From: Ferrovibrio sp041906005
GTDB taxonomy: Bacteria; Pseudomonadota; Alphaproteobacteria; Ferrovibrionales; Ferrovibrionaceae
Assembly (NCBI RefSeq): GCF_041906005.1
Contig: NZ_JAYRJY010000001.1
Span: 3,286,001 to 3,350,000 of the forward strand
Length of the DNA: 64,000 nt
Direction: 5' to 3'
The position numbers and the translations under genes were made by a program. Each line of letters begins with the position of its first letter. Positions within the stretch are counted from its first letter, which is position 1. The notes beneath the pieces were generated by a model that saw only the letters and a list, made by a program, of their open reading frames with translations, made no database searches and was not told where the DNA came from. Below are positions 36,689 through 47,613 of the stretch, piece after piece.

Positions 36689-37144
36689 ATGGCCAAGGCG
36701 CCGCTGGCACTCGAGCGCTTTCTGCCCTACCGGCTGTCGGTATTGACCAATCGCGTCAGTGGCGCGCTGTCGCGCCATTATGCCGACCGTTTCGGCATCG
36801 GCATCCCGGAATGGCGGGTGATTGCGATTCTCGGCCGCTATGCGGGCCTGAGCGCCAATCAGGTGGCGGAGCGTTCTGCCATGGACAAGGTGACGGTCAG
36901 CCGCGCGGTGGCGGCACTGGAAGCCAAGGGCCTGCTGGATCGCGAGCGCGATGACGGCGACAAGCGCAAGTCGCGGCTCACGCTGTCGGGGCAGGGGCAA
37001 AAGGTCTATGCCGAGATCGCGCCGCTGGCGCTGGGTTTCGAGCGCGAGCTGCTGACGGTGCTGAGCGCCGAGGAAGCGGGCCAGCTGGACCGCATCATCG
37101 ACAAGCTGAATGCGAAGATGGACGAGCTGGCTGCCGAGCGGTAA
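36689..37144 (+). CDS. MarR family regulator, probable repressor of homogentisate genes
   Basis: 151 residues. Winged helix core: EWRVIAILGRYAGLSANQVAE, then AMDKVTVSRAVAALEAKGLL (recognition helix) and RERDDGDKRKSRLTLSGQG (wing). ATG 36689 is chosen because GGGGGA lies 7 bases upstream; ATG 36674 would add five residues. Divergent from hppD, so it likely senses a pathway intermediate such as homogentisate or 4-hydroxyphenylpyruvate. That role is inferred from position. Confidence 0.88.
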   Translation: MAKAPLALERFLPYRLSVLTNRVSGALSRHYADRFGIGIPEWRVIAILGRYAGLSANQVAERSAMDKVTVSRAVAALEAKGLLDRERDDGDKRKSRLTLSGQGQKVYAEIAPLALGFERELLTVLSAEEAGQLDRIIDKLNAKMDELAAER

Positions 37145-37150
37145 GCGACG

Positions 37151-37780
37151 TTACTCCGAAGCGGGCGGCACCACCTGCTTGGCCTGCTGGGCGGCGATCT
37201 GGGCTTCGAAGCGGGCCTTGCCACGACGATGCACCAGGAACAGCGTCACACCCACCACGGCGAAGATGGCCAGCATGATCAGGCCGAAATCCTTGGCGAT
37301 GTCGCCGAGCATGGCTTCGAAGGCCACGCCGAGCAGATAGCCGGCCCAGGAAAAGGCATTCGCCCACAGGCCGGCGGCGATGAAATTCAGCGCGGCGAAG
37401 CGGGGCCAGGAAATCATGCTCATGCCCATCGCCAGCGACGAGAAGTTGCGCACGCCGTAGATGAAGCGGAAGCTGAGGATGAAGCCGACATGGTATTTGT
37501 GCAGCATGTCGAGGGCGACGTTGACGCCGCCCTGCAGCTTGGGAAAACGCTTGAGCAGGCGATGACCGTATTTGCGGCCGATCCAGAAATAGAGCTGGTC
37601 GCCGGCGAAGCTGCCAAGCCAGGCAGCCGCAATCAGCCAGTACATGTGCAGCATGCCCTGGCTGGCTGCCGCACCGGCGAAGATCACAAAGGTTTCACCT
37701 TCCAGGAATGTCCAGATGAAGGTGATGATATAGAACCACTCGCGATACTGCTCGATGAGGTGGTAGATATCGATATCCAC
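37151..37780 (-). CDS. DedA family membrane protein
   Basis: 209 residues. Inner-membrane protein with the DedA core: FLEGETFVIFAGAAASQG, GSFAGDQLYFWIGRKYG, and FILSFRFIYGVRNFSSLAMGMSMISWPRFAALNFIAAGLWA. Family members act in lipid flipping (undecaprenyl phosphate or phospholipid) and membrane homeostasis. Convergent with the MarR gene and 22 bases after thiSG on the same strand. Confidence 0.92.
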   Translation of the reverse strand: MDIDIYHLIEQYREWFYIITFIWTFLEGETFVIFAGAAASQGMLHMYWLIAAAWLGSFAGDQLYFWIGRKYGHRLLKRFPKLQGGVNVALDMLHKYHVGFILSFRFIYGVRNFSSLAMGMSMISWPRFAALNFIAAGLWANAFSWAGYLLGVAFEAMLGDIAKDFGLIMLAIFAVVGVTLFLVHRRGKARFEAQIAAQQAKQVVPPASE

Positions 37781-37802
37781 TGGGCTCCCCCGTATCGCCG
37801 GT

Positions 37803-38792
37803 TCAGATCAGGCCGGCAAGCGGCGAGGAGGGGTCGGCATAGCGCCTTTTGGGCATGCGGCCGGCGAGGTAGGCCAGACGGCCGGCCTCGATAGCCAGTT
37901 TCATGGCCTGGGCCATGCGGATCGGATCCTTGGCCTCGGCGATGGCTGTGTTCATCAATACGCCGTCGCAGCCCAGTTCCATGGCGATTGCCGCATCGGA
38001 TGCGGTGCCCACGCCGGCATCGACCAGCACGGGCACTTTCGCATTCTCGATGATGATGCGGATATTGACCGGGTTCTGGATGCCGAGGCCCGAGCCGATG
38101 GGGGCGGCCAGCGGCATGATCGCGCAGGCACCCAGGTCTTCCAGCTTCTTCGCCGCGATCGGATCGTCGGCGCAGTAGACCATCACGTCGAAGCCATCCT
38201 TCACCAGCAGCCTGGTGGCTTCCAGCGTGGCTTCCATGTCGGGATACAGCGTCTTCTGGTCGCCCAGCACTTCCAGCTTCACCAACTTCCAGCCGCCGGC
38301 CTCGCGGGCCAGCCGCAGGGTGCGCACGGCGTCGTCGGCGGTGAAGCAGCCGGCGGTGTTGGGCAGGTAGGTGTATTTCTTCGGGTCGACGTAATCGACC
38401 AGCATCGGCTGGTTCGGGTCGGTGACGTTCACGCGGCGCACGGCGACGGTGACGATCTCGGCGCCCGAGGCCTCGATGGCCAGCCTGGTCTGCTCGAAAT
38501 CCTTGTACTTGCCGGTGCCGACCAGCAGGCGCGAGCGGAACCGCTTGCCCGCCACTTCGAAATAATCGTCTTCGGCGGGTTTCAGCGGGGCATTGCCGCC
38601 GCCGATGAAATGCACGATCTCGATCCTGTCGCCATCGTTCAGCGCGGTCTGGGCATAAGCCGAACGCGGCACGATTTCCCGATTGAGTTCGATGGCAATC
38701 TTGCGCGCATCAAGCGACAGGGCGGTCAGAAGCTCCGCCACCGTTGCTGCGCCGCCCATCTCGCGGGCTTCACCATTGATCGTCAACTGCAT
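37803..38792 (-). CDS. thiSG: ThiS-ThiG fusion: sulfur carrier plus thiazole synthase
   Basis: 329 residues. Residues 1-66 are ThiS (ubiquitin-like, ending IVHFIGGG). Residues about 75-329 are ThiG, a TIM barrel with the Schiff-base Lys in LVKLEVLGD (Lys172) and VLVDAGVGTASDAAIAMELG. ThiG builds the thiazole of thiamine from DXP, using sulfur from the ThiS C-terminal thiocarboxylate. Here the Gly-Gly is internal, followed by NAPLKPAEDD, so the chain must be cut or sulfur must be delivered differently. The frame is continuous across the join. Fused ThiS-ThiG proteins are known in some proteobacteria. No other thiamine gene and no TPP riboswitch are evident nearby. Confidence 0.95.
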   Translation of the reverse strand: MQLTINGEAREMGGAATVAELLTALSLDARKIAIELNREIVPRSAYAQTALNDGDRIEIVHFIGGGNAPLKPAEDDYFEVAGKRFRSRLLVGTGKYKDFEQTRLAIEASGAEIVTVAVRRVNVTDPNQPMLVDYVDPKKYTYLPNTAGCFTADDAVRTLRLAREAGGWKLVKLEVLGDQKTLYPDMEATLEATRLLVKDGFDVMVYCADDPIAAKKLEDLGACAIMPLAAPIGSGLGIQNPVNIRIIIENAKVPVLVDAGVGTASDAAIAMELGCDGVLMNTAIAEAKDPIRMAQAMKLAIEAGRLAYLAGRMPKRRYADPSSPLAGLI

Positions 38793-38978
38793 GCTCTGCG
38801 CTACCCTGCCTACGCGCGGTCTTGTTGGCCATATCGGTCAGATGGGGTCCGATGGGCGCGCAGACAATAGAGCGGGGGGCGCCGGCCGGGCAACCCTTCC
38901 ATTGGTCCTATTTCCCCCGAAGGCTTTGTAACACAACGGTATTGCGCTACGATCCGGCCCTTTCCGGGAGGGTTTTAC

Positions 38979-39617
38979 ATGCTGCTGTACGGGTATTTCC
39001 GGTCCTCGGCTGCCTATCGGGTGCGGATCGCGCTCAATCTGAAGGGGCTGGCCTACGACAACCATTTCATCCACCTGCAGAAGAATGACCAGCTGTCGGA
39101 GGATTATGCCCGGCTGAACCCCCAGAAGCAGGTCCCCGCCCTGGTCGATGACGGCACGATGCTGACCCAGTCGCTGGCCATTATGGAATATCTGGACGAA
39201 ACCCATCCGGATCCGGCCCTGCTGCCATCCGATCCGGCCGAGCGGGCCCGCGTGCGGGCGCTGGCACTCGCCATCGCCTGCGATATCCACCCGCTCAACA
39301 ACCTTCGCGTGCTGCGTTACCTGGTCAAGGAAATGGGCCTGCCGGAGGAAAAGAAGAACCAGTGGTACCAGCACTGGATCGAAAACGGCTTTCAGGCGGT
39401 GGAGAAGATGCTGGCCGGCAGCCCGGCCACCGGCCGTTTCTGCCACGGCGACAGCCCGACCATGGCCGATATCTGCCTCGTGCCCCAGGTGGCCAATGCC
39501 CGCCGCTTCGACTGCGACCTCTCGGCTTTCCCGACGGTGGTGCGGATCGATGCCGAATGCCGCAAGCTGGAGGCCTTTGCGAAGGCAGCCCCGGACAAGC
39601 AGCCCGACGCCGAATGA
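38979..39617 (+). CDS. maiA: Maleylacetoacetate isomerase (zeta-class GST)
   Basis: 212 residues. The zeta-class motif YFRSSAAYRVRIALNLKG (SSxxxRVRIAL) and QVPALVDDGTMLTQSLAIMEYL identify it. It isomerises maleylacetoacetate to fumarylacetoacetate with glutathione, the step between HmgA and fumarylacetoacetase. It lies about 2.4 kb from hppD on the opposite strand, divergent from thiSG. The 186-base gap upstream holds promoters only. Confidence 0.95.
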   Translation: MLLYGYFRSSAAYRVRIALNLKGLAYDNHFIHLQKNDQLSEDYARLNPQKQVPALVDDGTMLTQSLAIMEYLDETHPDPALLPSDPAERARVRALALAIACDIHPLNNLRVLRYLVKEMGLPEEKKNQWYQHWIENGFQAVEKMLAGSPATGRFCHGDSPTMADICLVPQVANARRFDCDLSAFPTVVRIDAECRKLEAFAKAAPDKQPDAE

Positions 39618-39623
39618 GGCAGG

Positions 39624-40292
39624 TTATCCGCCCAGGGCGGCGATGGCTTCGGGCAGGTCGGCGAAATGGTCGATCAGGCGGTCGCCCCCCAGCTCGTGGG
39701 GCGGAATCCGCGTGTAGCCGAAACTGACCACCACGCAGGGCAGGCCGGCGGCCTTGGCGGCATTCACGTCGTTGGCGGAATCGCCCACCATCGCCGACCA
39801 GGAAAAATCGGCCCCCAGCCTGTCCAGCGTGCCATGGATATGACCGGGATCTGGCTTGCGGACCAGCAGGCTGTCGCCGCCGACAATGGCGCCGAAGAAA
39901 CCGGTCAGGCCGAGCTGGTCGAGCAGGCTGCGGCTCAGGGCTTCCGGCTTGTTGGTGCAGACGGCCAGCGCGTAATCCTGTTCGGCCAGCGCGGCGAGGC
40001 AGGTGGCGACGCCGGGAAAGGGCCGGCTGGTATCGGCCAGATGGCGTCCGTAGTAGATCAGGAAATCCTTGAAGGCCGTCTCGAAGATATCCGGCTCCGG
40101 CATGCCGCCGCTGGCCCGGAAGCCCTTTTCCAGCAGCGCGCGCGCGCCGTCGCCGACCATGCTGCGCACGGCATCCAGGCCGATGATCGGCCGTCCGGCG
40201 CGGGTGAGGGCGTAGTCGGTGGCGGCTGCCAGGTCGGGCGCGGTATCGACCAGCGTACCATCGAGATCGAACAGAATTGCCTTGCGAGTCAT
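39624..40292 (-). CDS. gph: Phosphoglycolate phosphatase (HAD family)
   Basis: 222 residues. HAD motif I ILFDLDGTLVDTAPDLAAATDYAL (nucleophile DxDGT), motif II VCTNKP, the Lys in LVRKPDPGHIHGTLDRLG and motif IV VGDSANDVNAAKAAGLP. Cap domain between. Dephosphorylates 2-phosphoglycolate in the cytoplasm. Convergent with maiA, 6 bases between stops. Confidence 0.93.
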   Translation of the reverse strand: MTRKAILFDLDGTLVDTAPDLAAATDYALTRAGRPIIGLDAVRSMVGDGARALLEKGFRASGGMPEPDIFETAFKDFLIYYGRHLADTSRPFPGVATCLAALAEQDYALAVCTNKPEALSRSLLDQLGLTGFFGAIVGGDSLLVRKPDPGHIHGTLDRLGADFSWSAMVGDSANDVNAAKAAGLPCVVVSFGYTRIPPHELGGDRLIDHFADLPEAIAALGG

Positions 40293-40420
40293 GGTGTTAC
40301 AATTCGAAAGACCCTGAAACAGACGGAAAGAGCATTTGATTTCCGTTGCCCCGGGCGGCTATGACACAGTCCCGCCGCGCCAGATGCGGCGAATCGCGTT
40401 TTTGTACACGGAACAGGTTG

Positions 40421-41815
40421 ATGGCGAAACGGCCCCCAGCAAAGTCCAAGGCGGCAACACCCAAGGCGGCAAGGCAGGCGGTGGCCGTAGTGGTGCTGGC
40501 CGCCGGCCAGGGCACGCGGATGAAATCGCGCCTGCCCAAGGTGCTACACCCGGTGGCTGGCCGCGCAATGCTGCATCACGTGCTGGAGGCTGCCGCCAGC
40601 CTGAAGCCCGACCGCGTCATCGTCGTGACCGGCAAGGATCAGGCCGCCGTGGTGGATGCCGCCAGGCCGGCGCGTACAGTGGTGCAGCATCCGCCGCAGG
40701 GCACCGGCCATGCTGTGATGTCGGCGCTGCCGGCGCTGAAAGGTTTCAGGGGCGATGTGCTGGTGGTATTCGGCGATACGCCTCTGCTGACGGCCGACCT
40801 GCTCAAGGGCCTGGTGGCGGCCCGCCGGCATAAAAGCAACCCGGCAGCCGTGATCGTGGGTTTCCGGCCCGCCGACCCTGCCGCCTACGGCCGTCTGATC
40901 GTCGATGCCAAAGGCCAGTTGCAGAAGATCGTCGAATACAAGAATGCCTCGGCCGAGGAACGCGCGGTGCGGCTGTGCAATGCTGGTTTGATGGCACTGG
41001 ATGGTGCGCGACTGCCGGCTCTGCTGAAGAAACTCAGCAACAGGAACGCCCAGGGCGAATACCTGCTGACCGACGTGGTCGAGCATGCCAATGCGCGGGG
41101 CTGGACCTGCCGCGTGGTGGAGGCCGACCCGGTCGAGGTGATGGGCATCAACACCCGCGCCGAACTGAGCATGGCCGAAGCCGCGATGCAGCAACGCCTG
41201 CGCCAGGCCGCGATGGCCAATGGCGTGACCATGATGGCGCCGGAAACGGTGTATCTGCGCAGCGACACAAAACTTGGCCGCGACATCGTGATCGAACCCT
41301 TCGTGGTGTTCGGCCCCGGCGTCAACGTTGCCGACGATGTGGTGATCCGCAGCCACAGCCATATCGAAGGCGCCAGCATCGCCTCGGGTGCCACGATCGG
41401 GCCGTTCGCCCGCCTGCGGCCCGGCGCCCGCATCGACGAGCAGGCGCATATCGGCAATTTCGTCGAGATCAAGAATGCCCGCGTGGAGAAGGGCGCCAAG
41501 GTCAACCACCTGACCTATATCGGCGACGCCCGCGTGGGCGCAAAAGCCAATGTCGGCGCCGGCACCATCACCTGCAATTACGATGGCTTCGACAAGCATT
41601 TTACCGATATCGGCGCCGGCGCCTTCATCGGCTCGAACTCGGCGCTGGTGGCGCCGGTGAAGGTCGGCGACGGCGCCATGGTGGCGGCCGGCAGCGTGGT
41701 GACGCGCGACGTGCCGGCGGATGCCCTGGCCGTGGCGCGTGGTCGTCAGGATGACAAGCCCGGCTTTGCCGCGAAATTCCGTGCCGCCAAGGCGGCGCGG
41801 AAGAAGAAAAAATAG
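40421..41815 (+). CDS. glmU: GlmU: N-acetylglucosamine-1-phosphate uridyltransferase / glucosamine-1-P acetyltransferase
   Basis: 464 residues from ATG 40421; the frame is open to 40346 but the upstream part looks non-coding. Uridyltransferase domain with VLAAGQGTRMKSRLPKVLHPV and VFGDTPLL. Left-handed beta-helix acetyltransferase domain from about 260 with hexapeptide repeats, KNARVEKGAKVNHLTYIGDA and GTITCNYDG. It makes UDP-GlcNAc for peptidoglycan and LPS. The N-terminal 20 residues are Lys/Ala/Pro-rich. Followed by glmS after 11 bases. Confidence 0.97.
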   Translation: MAKRPPAKSKAATPKAARQAVAVVVLAAGQGTRMKSRLPKVLHPVAGRAMLHHVLEAAASLKPDRVIVVTGKDQAAVVDAARPARTVVQHPPQGTGHAVMSALPALKGFRGDVLVVFGDTPLLTADLLKGLVAARRHKSNPAAVIVGFRPADPAAYGRLIVDAKGQLQKIVEYKNASAEERAVRLCNAGLMALDGARLPALLKKLSNRNAQGEYLLTDVVEHANARGWTCRVVEADPVEVMGINTRAELSMAEAAMQQRLRQAAMANGVTMMAPETVYLRSDTKLGRDIVIEPFVVFGPGVNVADDVVIRSHSHIEGASIASGATIGPFARLRPGARIDEQAHIGNFVEIKNARVEKGAKVNHLTYIGDARVGAKANVGAGTITCNYDGFDKHFTDIGAGAFIGSNSALVAPVKVGDGAMVAAGSVVTRDVPADALAVARGRQDDKPGFAAKFRAAKAARKKKK

Positions 41816-41826
41816 GAGCAGGGCGT

Positions 41827-43653
<1,827 letters not shown>

Positions 43654-43666
43654 AGAGGAATTTGGA

Positions 43667-44275
43667 ATGAGTCCTGTTGTCGCGCGGCGCCTGCTGCCTT
43701 TTCGCCTCAGCATCTGCGGCGTGGCGGAACTGCATCACTTCGCCGGCGACGTGACGCATATCCTCGGAATCCTCGATCCCGGCACACCGCCGCCCGAGGG
43801 CTATACCCATCATCCGGCGGCCCGGCGCAACGAATTCCGCTTCTATGACATCGTGACACCCAGCGAGGGCCGCGATCTGCCGGGCGAGCGGGATGTGGCC
43901 GCCATCCTGGAGGTGGGCGAGCGTCTGGCCGCGGATCGCGTGGATCACCTGCTGGTGCATTGCTTCGCCGGTGTGTCGCGCTCCACGGCGGCGGCTGTCA
44001 GCCTGATGGCGCAGCGCAATCCCGGCCGCGAGACGGATATTTTCGCCACCCTGGCCGAAATCCGGCCGCAGGCCTGGCCTAATACGGTCATGATCCGCCA
44101 TGCCGACCGTCTGCTGGGCCGGGGCGGCGCGCTTGTCGAAGCCCTGCGGCTGCACCACATTGCCACAGCCCATCGGTATCCCGAGGTTCGGACCTTGATC
44201 TCCAGCGTCGGTCGTGGGCATGAATTGCCTGCGGAATATGCTGCGGAAGGATCCGGCCCTCATGAGCCAGTATGA
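43667..44275 (+). CDS. Protein tyrosine/dual-specificity phosphatase-like protein
   Basis: 202 residues. The active-site signature HCFAGVSRST (98-107) has the Cys-x5-Arg loop (Cys99, Arg105). The general acid may be the Asp in FYDIVTPSEGRD. The class is common in alphaproteobacteria but substrates are unknown. It starts 13 bases after glmS, and its end overlaps the gor start by 14 bases. The last 30 residues (HRYPEVRTLIS ... GSGPHEPV) lie past the phosphatase core. Confidence 0.88.
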   Translation: MSPVVARRLLPFRLSICGVAELHHFAGDVTHILGILDPGTPPPEGYTHHPAARRNEFRFYDIVTPSEGRDLPGERDVAAILEVGERLAADRVDHLLVHCFAGVSRSTAAAVSLMAQRNPGRETDIFATLAEIRPQAWPNTVMIRHADRLLGRGGALVEALRLHHIATAHRYPEVRTLISSVGRGHELPAEYAAEGSGPHEPV

Positions 44276-45617
44276 TTTCGACCTCTTTGTGATCGGTGGC
44301 GGGTCCGGCGGCGTGCGCGCCGGGCGCATCGCGGCAGGTTATGGCGCCCGCGTCGCGGTGGCCGAGGAATACCGCTATGGCGGCACCTGCGTGATCCGTG
44401 GCTGCGTGCCAAAGAAACTGCTGGTCTATGGCTCGGAATTCTCCCACGCCTTCGAGGATGCCGCCGGTTTCGGCTGGAGCGTCGGCGAGAGCCGCTTCGA
44501 CTGGCCGGCGATGATCGCCGCCAAGGACAAGGAAATCGGCCGGCTCGAGAAAATCTATCGCGGCCTGTTCGAGAATGCCGGCGCGAAGACCTTTGACGGT
44601 CGCGCCACCCTGAAGGATGCCCATACCGTCCTGATCAATGACAGGCCCGTCACGGCGGGCACGATCCTGATCGCCACCGGCGGCCATCCGGTCAAACCGT
44701 CCGTTCCCGGCGCCGAGCTGATGATCACCTCCAACGAGGCGTTTCACCTGAAGGAGATGCCGAAGCGGATCATCGTGATCGGCGGCGGTTATATCGCCTG
44801 CGAGTTCGCCGGCATCTTCAATGGCTTCGGCGCGAAGGTGACGCAGCTCTATCGCGGCGAGCAGATTCTGCGCGGCTTCGATCACGATATCCGCAGCCAT
44901 CTGGCTGCCGAGCTGATCAAAAGCGGCATTGACCTGAAGGTCAAAACCGATGTCACGAAGATCGAGAAGGTGGCCGGCGGCCTGCTGGTGCATCTGACCG
45001 ATGGCAGCACGATGGAAGTCGATGCCGTGATGGCCGCCACCGGCCGCAAGCCCAATACCGATGGCCTTGGGCTGGAAGCCGTCGGCGTGAAGACCGATGG
45101 CGATGGCGCGGTGGTGGTGGACGAGTATTCACGCTCCAGCGTTGCCAACATCTATGCCGTGGGCGATGTCACCAACCGCATCAACCTGACTCCGGTGGCG
45201 ATCCGCGAAGGCCATGCCTTCGCCGATACCGTATTCGGCAACAAGCCGCGCAAGGCCGATCATAACGACGTGCCGGCCGCCGTGTTTAGCCAGCCCGGCG
45301 TCGGCACGGTGGGCCTGAGCGAGGAGGATGCACGCAAGACCTACGGCGAGGTGGATGTCTACCGCACCACGTTCCGGCCGATGCGCGCCACTGTGTCTGG
45401 TCGCGATGAGCGCATCCTGATGAAGCTGGTGGTGGATGCGAAGTCTGATCGTGTGGTCGGCGCCCATATGGTGGGACCGGAAGCCGGCGAGATCATCCAG
45501 GGCATTGCCATCGCCATCAAGGCCAAGGCCACCAAGGCCGATTTCGATGCCACCGTGGGCATTCATCCCACCGCGGCCGAGGAATTCGTCACCCTGCGCG
45601 AGAAGGTGAAGGCGTAA
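44262..45617 (+). CDS. gor: Glutathione-disulfide reductase
   Basis: 451 residues from ATG 44262. FAD site DLFVIGGGSGGVRAGRIAA, redox disulfide GGTCVIRGCVPKKLLVY, NADP site IIVIGGGYIACEFAGIF, and the catalytic His-Glu in HPTAAEEFVTLR. Keeps glutathione reduced; the Arg residues after the NADP glycines (YRGEQILRGFD) fit NADPH preference. Starts inside the phosphatase gene, and its TAA overlaps the cobU ATG (TAATG). Confidence 0.95.
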   Translation: MSQYDFDLFVIGGGSGGVRAGRIAAGYGARVAVAEEYRYGGTCVIRGCVPKKLLVYGSEFSHAFEDAAGFGWSVGESRFDWPAMIAAKDKEIGRLEKIYRGLFENAGAKTFDGRATLKDAHTVLINDRPVTAGTILIATGGHPVKPSVPGAELMITSNEAFHLKEMPKRIIVIGGGYIACEFAGIFNGFGAKVTQLYRGEQILRGFDHDIRSHLAAELIKSGIDLKVKTDVTKIEKVAGGLLVHLTDGSTMEVDAVMAATGRKPNTDGLGLEAVGVKTDGDGAVVVDEYSRSSVANIYAVGDVTNRINLTPVAIREGHAFADTVFGNKPRKADHNDVPAAVFSQPGVGTVGLSEEDARKTYGEVDVYRTTFRPMRATVSGRDERILMKLVVDAKSDRVVGAHMVGPEAGEIIQGIAIAIKAKATKADFDATVGIHPTAAEEFVTLREKVKA

Positions 45618-46159
45618 TGTCTTCTGTGCGCGCCGATGCGAAGATCACCCTGATCCTCGGCGGTGCGCGTTCGGGCAAGTCGCGGCTGGCCGAGGAATTG
45701 GCGCAAAAGCGTAGCGGCAGGCTGGTCTATGTCGCCACGGCGGAAGCCTGGGACGAGGAGATGCGCGCCCGCATCGCCGAGCACAAGGCACGGCGCGGCG
45801 ACCGCTGGCACGATATCGAGGCGCCGATCGCGATTGCCGAGGTGCTGCGGACCTTGCACGCCAATCAAGCCGGGGGGGATACCGGCGCGGTGCTGATCGA
45901 CTGCATGACGTTGTGGCTGTCCAACCTCATGCATGCCAACCGCGACATCGCAACGGAAACCGCCGGCCTGCTGGCCGCTCTCGATGCCGTGCGGTTTCCC
46001 GTGCTGCTGGTCTCCAACGAGGTTGGTCTCGGTATCGTGCCGGACAATAAACTGGCGCGCGATTTCCGCGACCATCAGGGCCGCCTGAACCAGGCGCTTG
46101 CGGCGCGGGCCGACCATGCCGTGTTCATGGCTGCGGGCTTACCGCTGGTTCTGAAATGA
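45617..46159 (+). CDS. cobU: Adenosylcobinamide kinase / adenosylcobinamide-phosphate guanylyltransferase
   Basis: 180 residues (CobU, also called CobP). P-loop GGARSGKS (15-22), LVYVATAEAWDEEM, HKARRGDRWHDIE with the GMP-linked His, and LIDCMTLWLSNLM. Phosphorylates cobinamide and attaches GMP in late B12 assembly. Overlaps gor at TAATG and cobQ at ATGA, so it is translated in a chain. Confidence 0.95.
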   Translation: MSSVRADAKITLILGGARSGKSRLAEELAQKRSGRLVYVATAEAWDEEMRARIAEHKARRGDRWHDIEAPIAIAEVLRTLHANQAGGDTGAVLIDCMTLWLSNLMHANRDIATETAGLLAALDAVRFPVLLVSNEVGLGIVPDNKLARDFRDHQGRLNQALAARADHAVFMAAGLPLVLK

Positions 46160-47613
46160 CCGCGCGCTGTCTGATGTTCCAGGGCACCGGCTCGGATGTG
46201 GGCAAGTCGGTGCTCTGTGCCGGCGTGATCCGCGCCCTGGTGAAGCGCGGCCACAGCGTACGGCCGTTCAAGCCGCAGAATATGTCGAATAATGCGGCCG
46301 TCACGGCCGATGGCGGCGAGATCGGCCGCGCCCAGGCCCTGCAGGCGCGTGCCGCCGGGGTGGCGCCAAGCGTGCATATGAATCCGGTGCTGCTGAAGCC
46401 GCAGGGCGACCGCACCAGCCAGATCGTGGTGCAGGGCCGCATCCATGGCAGCACCGATGCGCGCGGCTACCTGGCGAAGAAGGCTGAGCTGTGGCCCTTC
46501 GTCGCCGAGAGTTTCGGCAAACTGAAGCAGGGCGCCGATTTCGTCGTGGTGGAAGGCGCCGGCTCGCCGGCCGAGGTGAACCTGCGCGCCAACGACATCG
46601 CCAATATGGGCTTCGCCACCCGCGCCGATGTTCCGGTCGTGCTGGTGGGCGATATCGACCGGGGCGGCGTGATCGCCTCGCTGGTCGGCACGGCGGCCCT
46701 GCTGGAACCGGAAGAGGCGGCGCAGGTGGCCGGATTCCTGATCAACAAGTTCCGTGGCGATGTCAGCCTGTTTGATGGCGGTCTGCAGATCATCACCCAG
46801 CACACCGGCTGGCGCAGCTTCGGCGTGCTGCCGCATCTGCCCGAGGTGGCACGTCTGCCGGCCGAGGACAGCATGGCGCTGGATGATGTCGCAGTCACCG
46901 ACGGCGGCATCGTCATCGCCGTGCCGCGTCTGGCCCATATCGCCAATTTTGACGATTTCGATCCGCTGCGGCAGCAGCCGGGCGTGAAGCTGGTGTTCGT
47001 GCCGGCTGGGCAGCCACTGCCGGCCGATGCCACGCTGGTGATCCTGCCCGGATCGAAGGCCACCATCGCCGACCTGAAATTCCTGCGCGAACAGGGTTGG
47101 GACGTGGATCTTGCCGGTCATCTGCGGCGCGGCGGGCGGGTGCTGGGCATCTGCGGCGGCTATCAGATGCTCGGCCGCATGGTGAGCGATCCCGAGGGCA
47201 TCGAGGGTGCACCGGAAACCGTGACAGGCCTCGGCCTGCTCGATGTCGAAACCGTACTGACCGGCGGCAAGGCCCTGCACGAAACGCAGGGCTTCGAGCG
47301 TTTCACCGGCGAGACCGTGCGCGGTTATGAGATGCATGTCGGCCGTACCACCGGCCCCGATGCCGAACGGCCCTTGCTGCGGCTGGACAACCGGCATGAT
47401 GGCGCCGTCTCCGCCGATGGCAGCATTGCCGGCTGCTATCTGCATGGCCTGTTTGCATCCGATGCCTTCCGCGCCGCGTATCTGACGCTGCTGGGCGGGC
47501 GCGATGTGGCGCCGGGCAATTACGAGGCCGGGGTGGACAGCGCGCTGGACGCGCTGGCTGCCGCCATCGAGCGGCATCTGGATGTCGATGCGCTGATCAG
47601 CGCAGCGCGATAG
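46156..47613 (+). CDS. cobQ: Cobyric acid synthase CobQ
   Basis: 485 residues. N-terminal ATPase of the BioD-like type (MFQGTGSDVGKSVLCAGVIRA and VVEGAGSPAEVNLRANDIAN) and C-terminal class I glutamine amidotransferase (VLGICGGYQMLGRM, His in GSIAGCYLHGLFASDAFR). Amidates four carboxyls of adenosylcobyrinate diamide. Its last 17 bases overlap the end of cobD on the opposite strand. Confidence 0.97.
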   Translation: MTARCLMFQGTGSDVGKSVLCAGVIRALVKRGHSVRPFKPQNMSNNAAVTADGGEIGRAQALQARAAGVAPSVHMNPVLLKPQGDRTSQIVVQGRIHGSTDARGYLAKKAELWPFVAESFGKLKQGADFVVVEGAGSPAEVNLRANDIANMGFATRADVPVVLVGDIDRGGVIASLVGTAALLEPEEAAQVAGFLINKFRGDVSLFDGGLQIITQHTGWRSFGVLPHLPEVARLPAEDSMALDDVAVTDGGIVIAVPRLAHIANFDDFDPLRQQPGVKLVFVPAGQPLPADATLVILPGSKATIADLKFLREQGWDVDLAGHLRRGGRVLGICGGYQMLGRMVSDPEGIEGAPETVTGLGLLDVETVLTGGKALHETQGFERFTGETVRGYEMHVGRTTGPDAERPLLRLDNRHDGAVSADGSIAGCYLHGLFASDAFRAAYLTLLGGRDVAPGNYEAGVDSALDALAAAIERHLDVDALISAAR

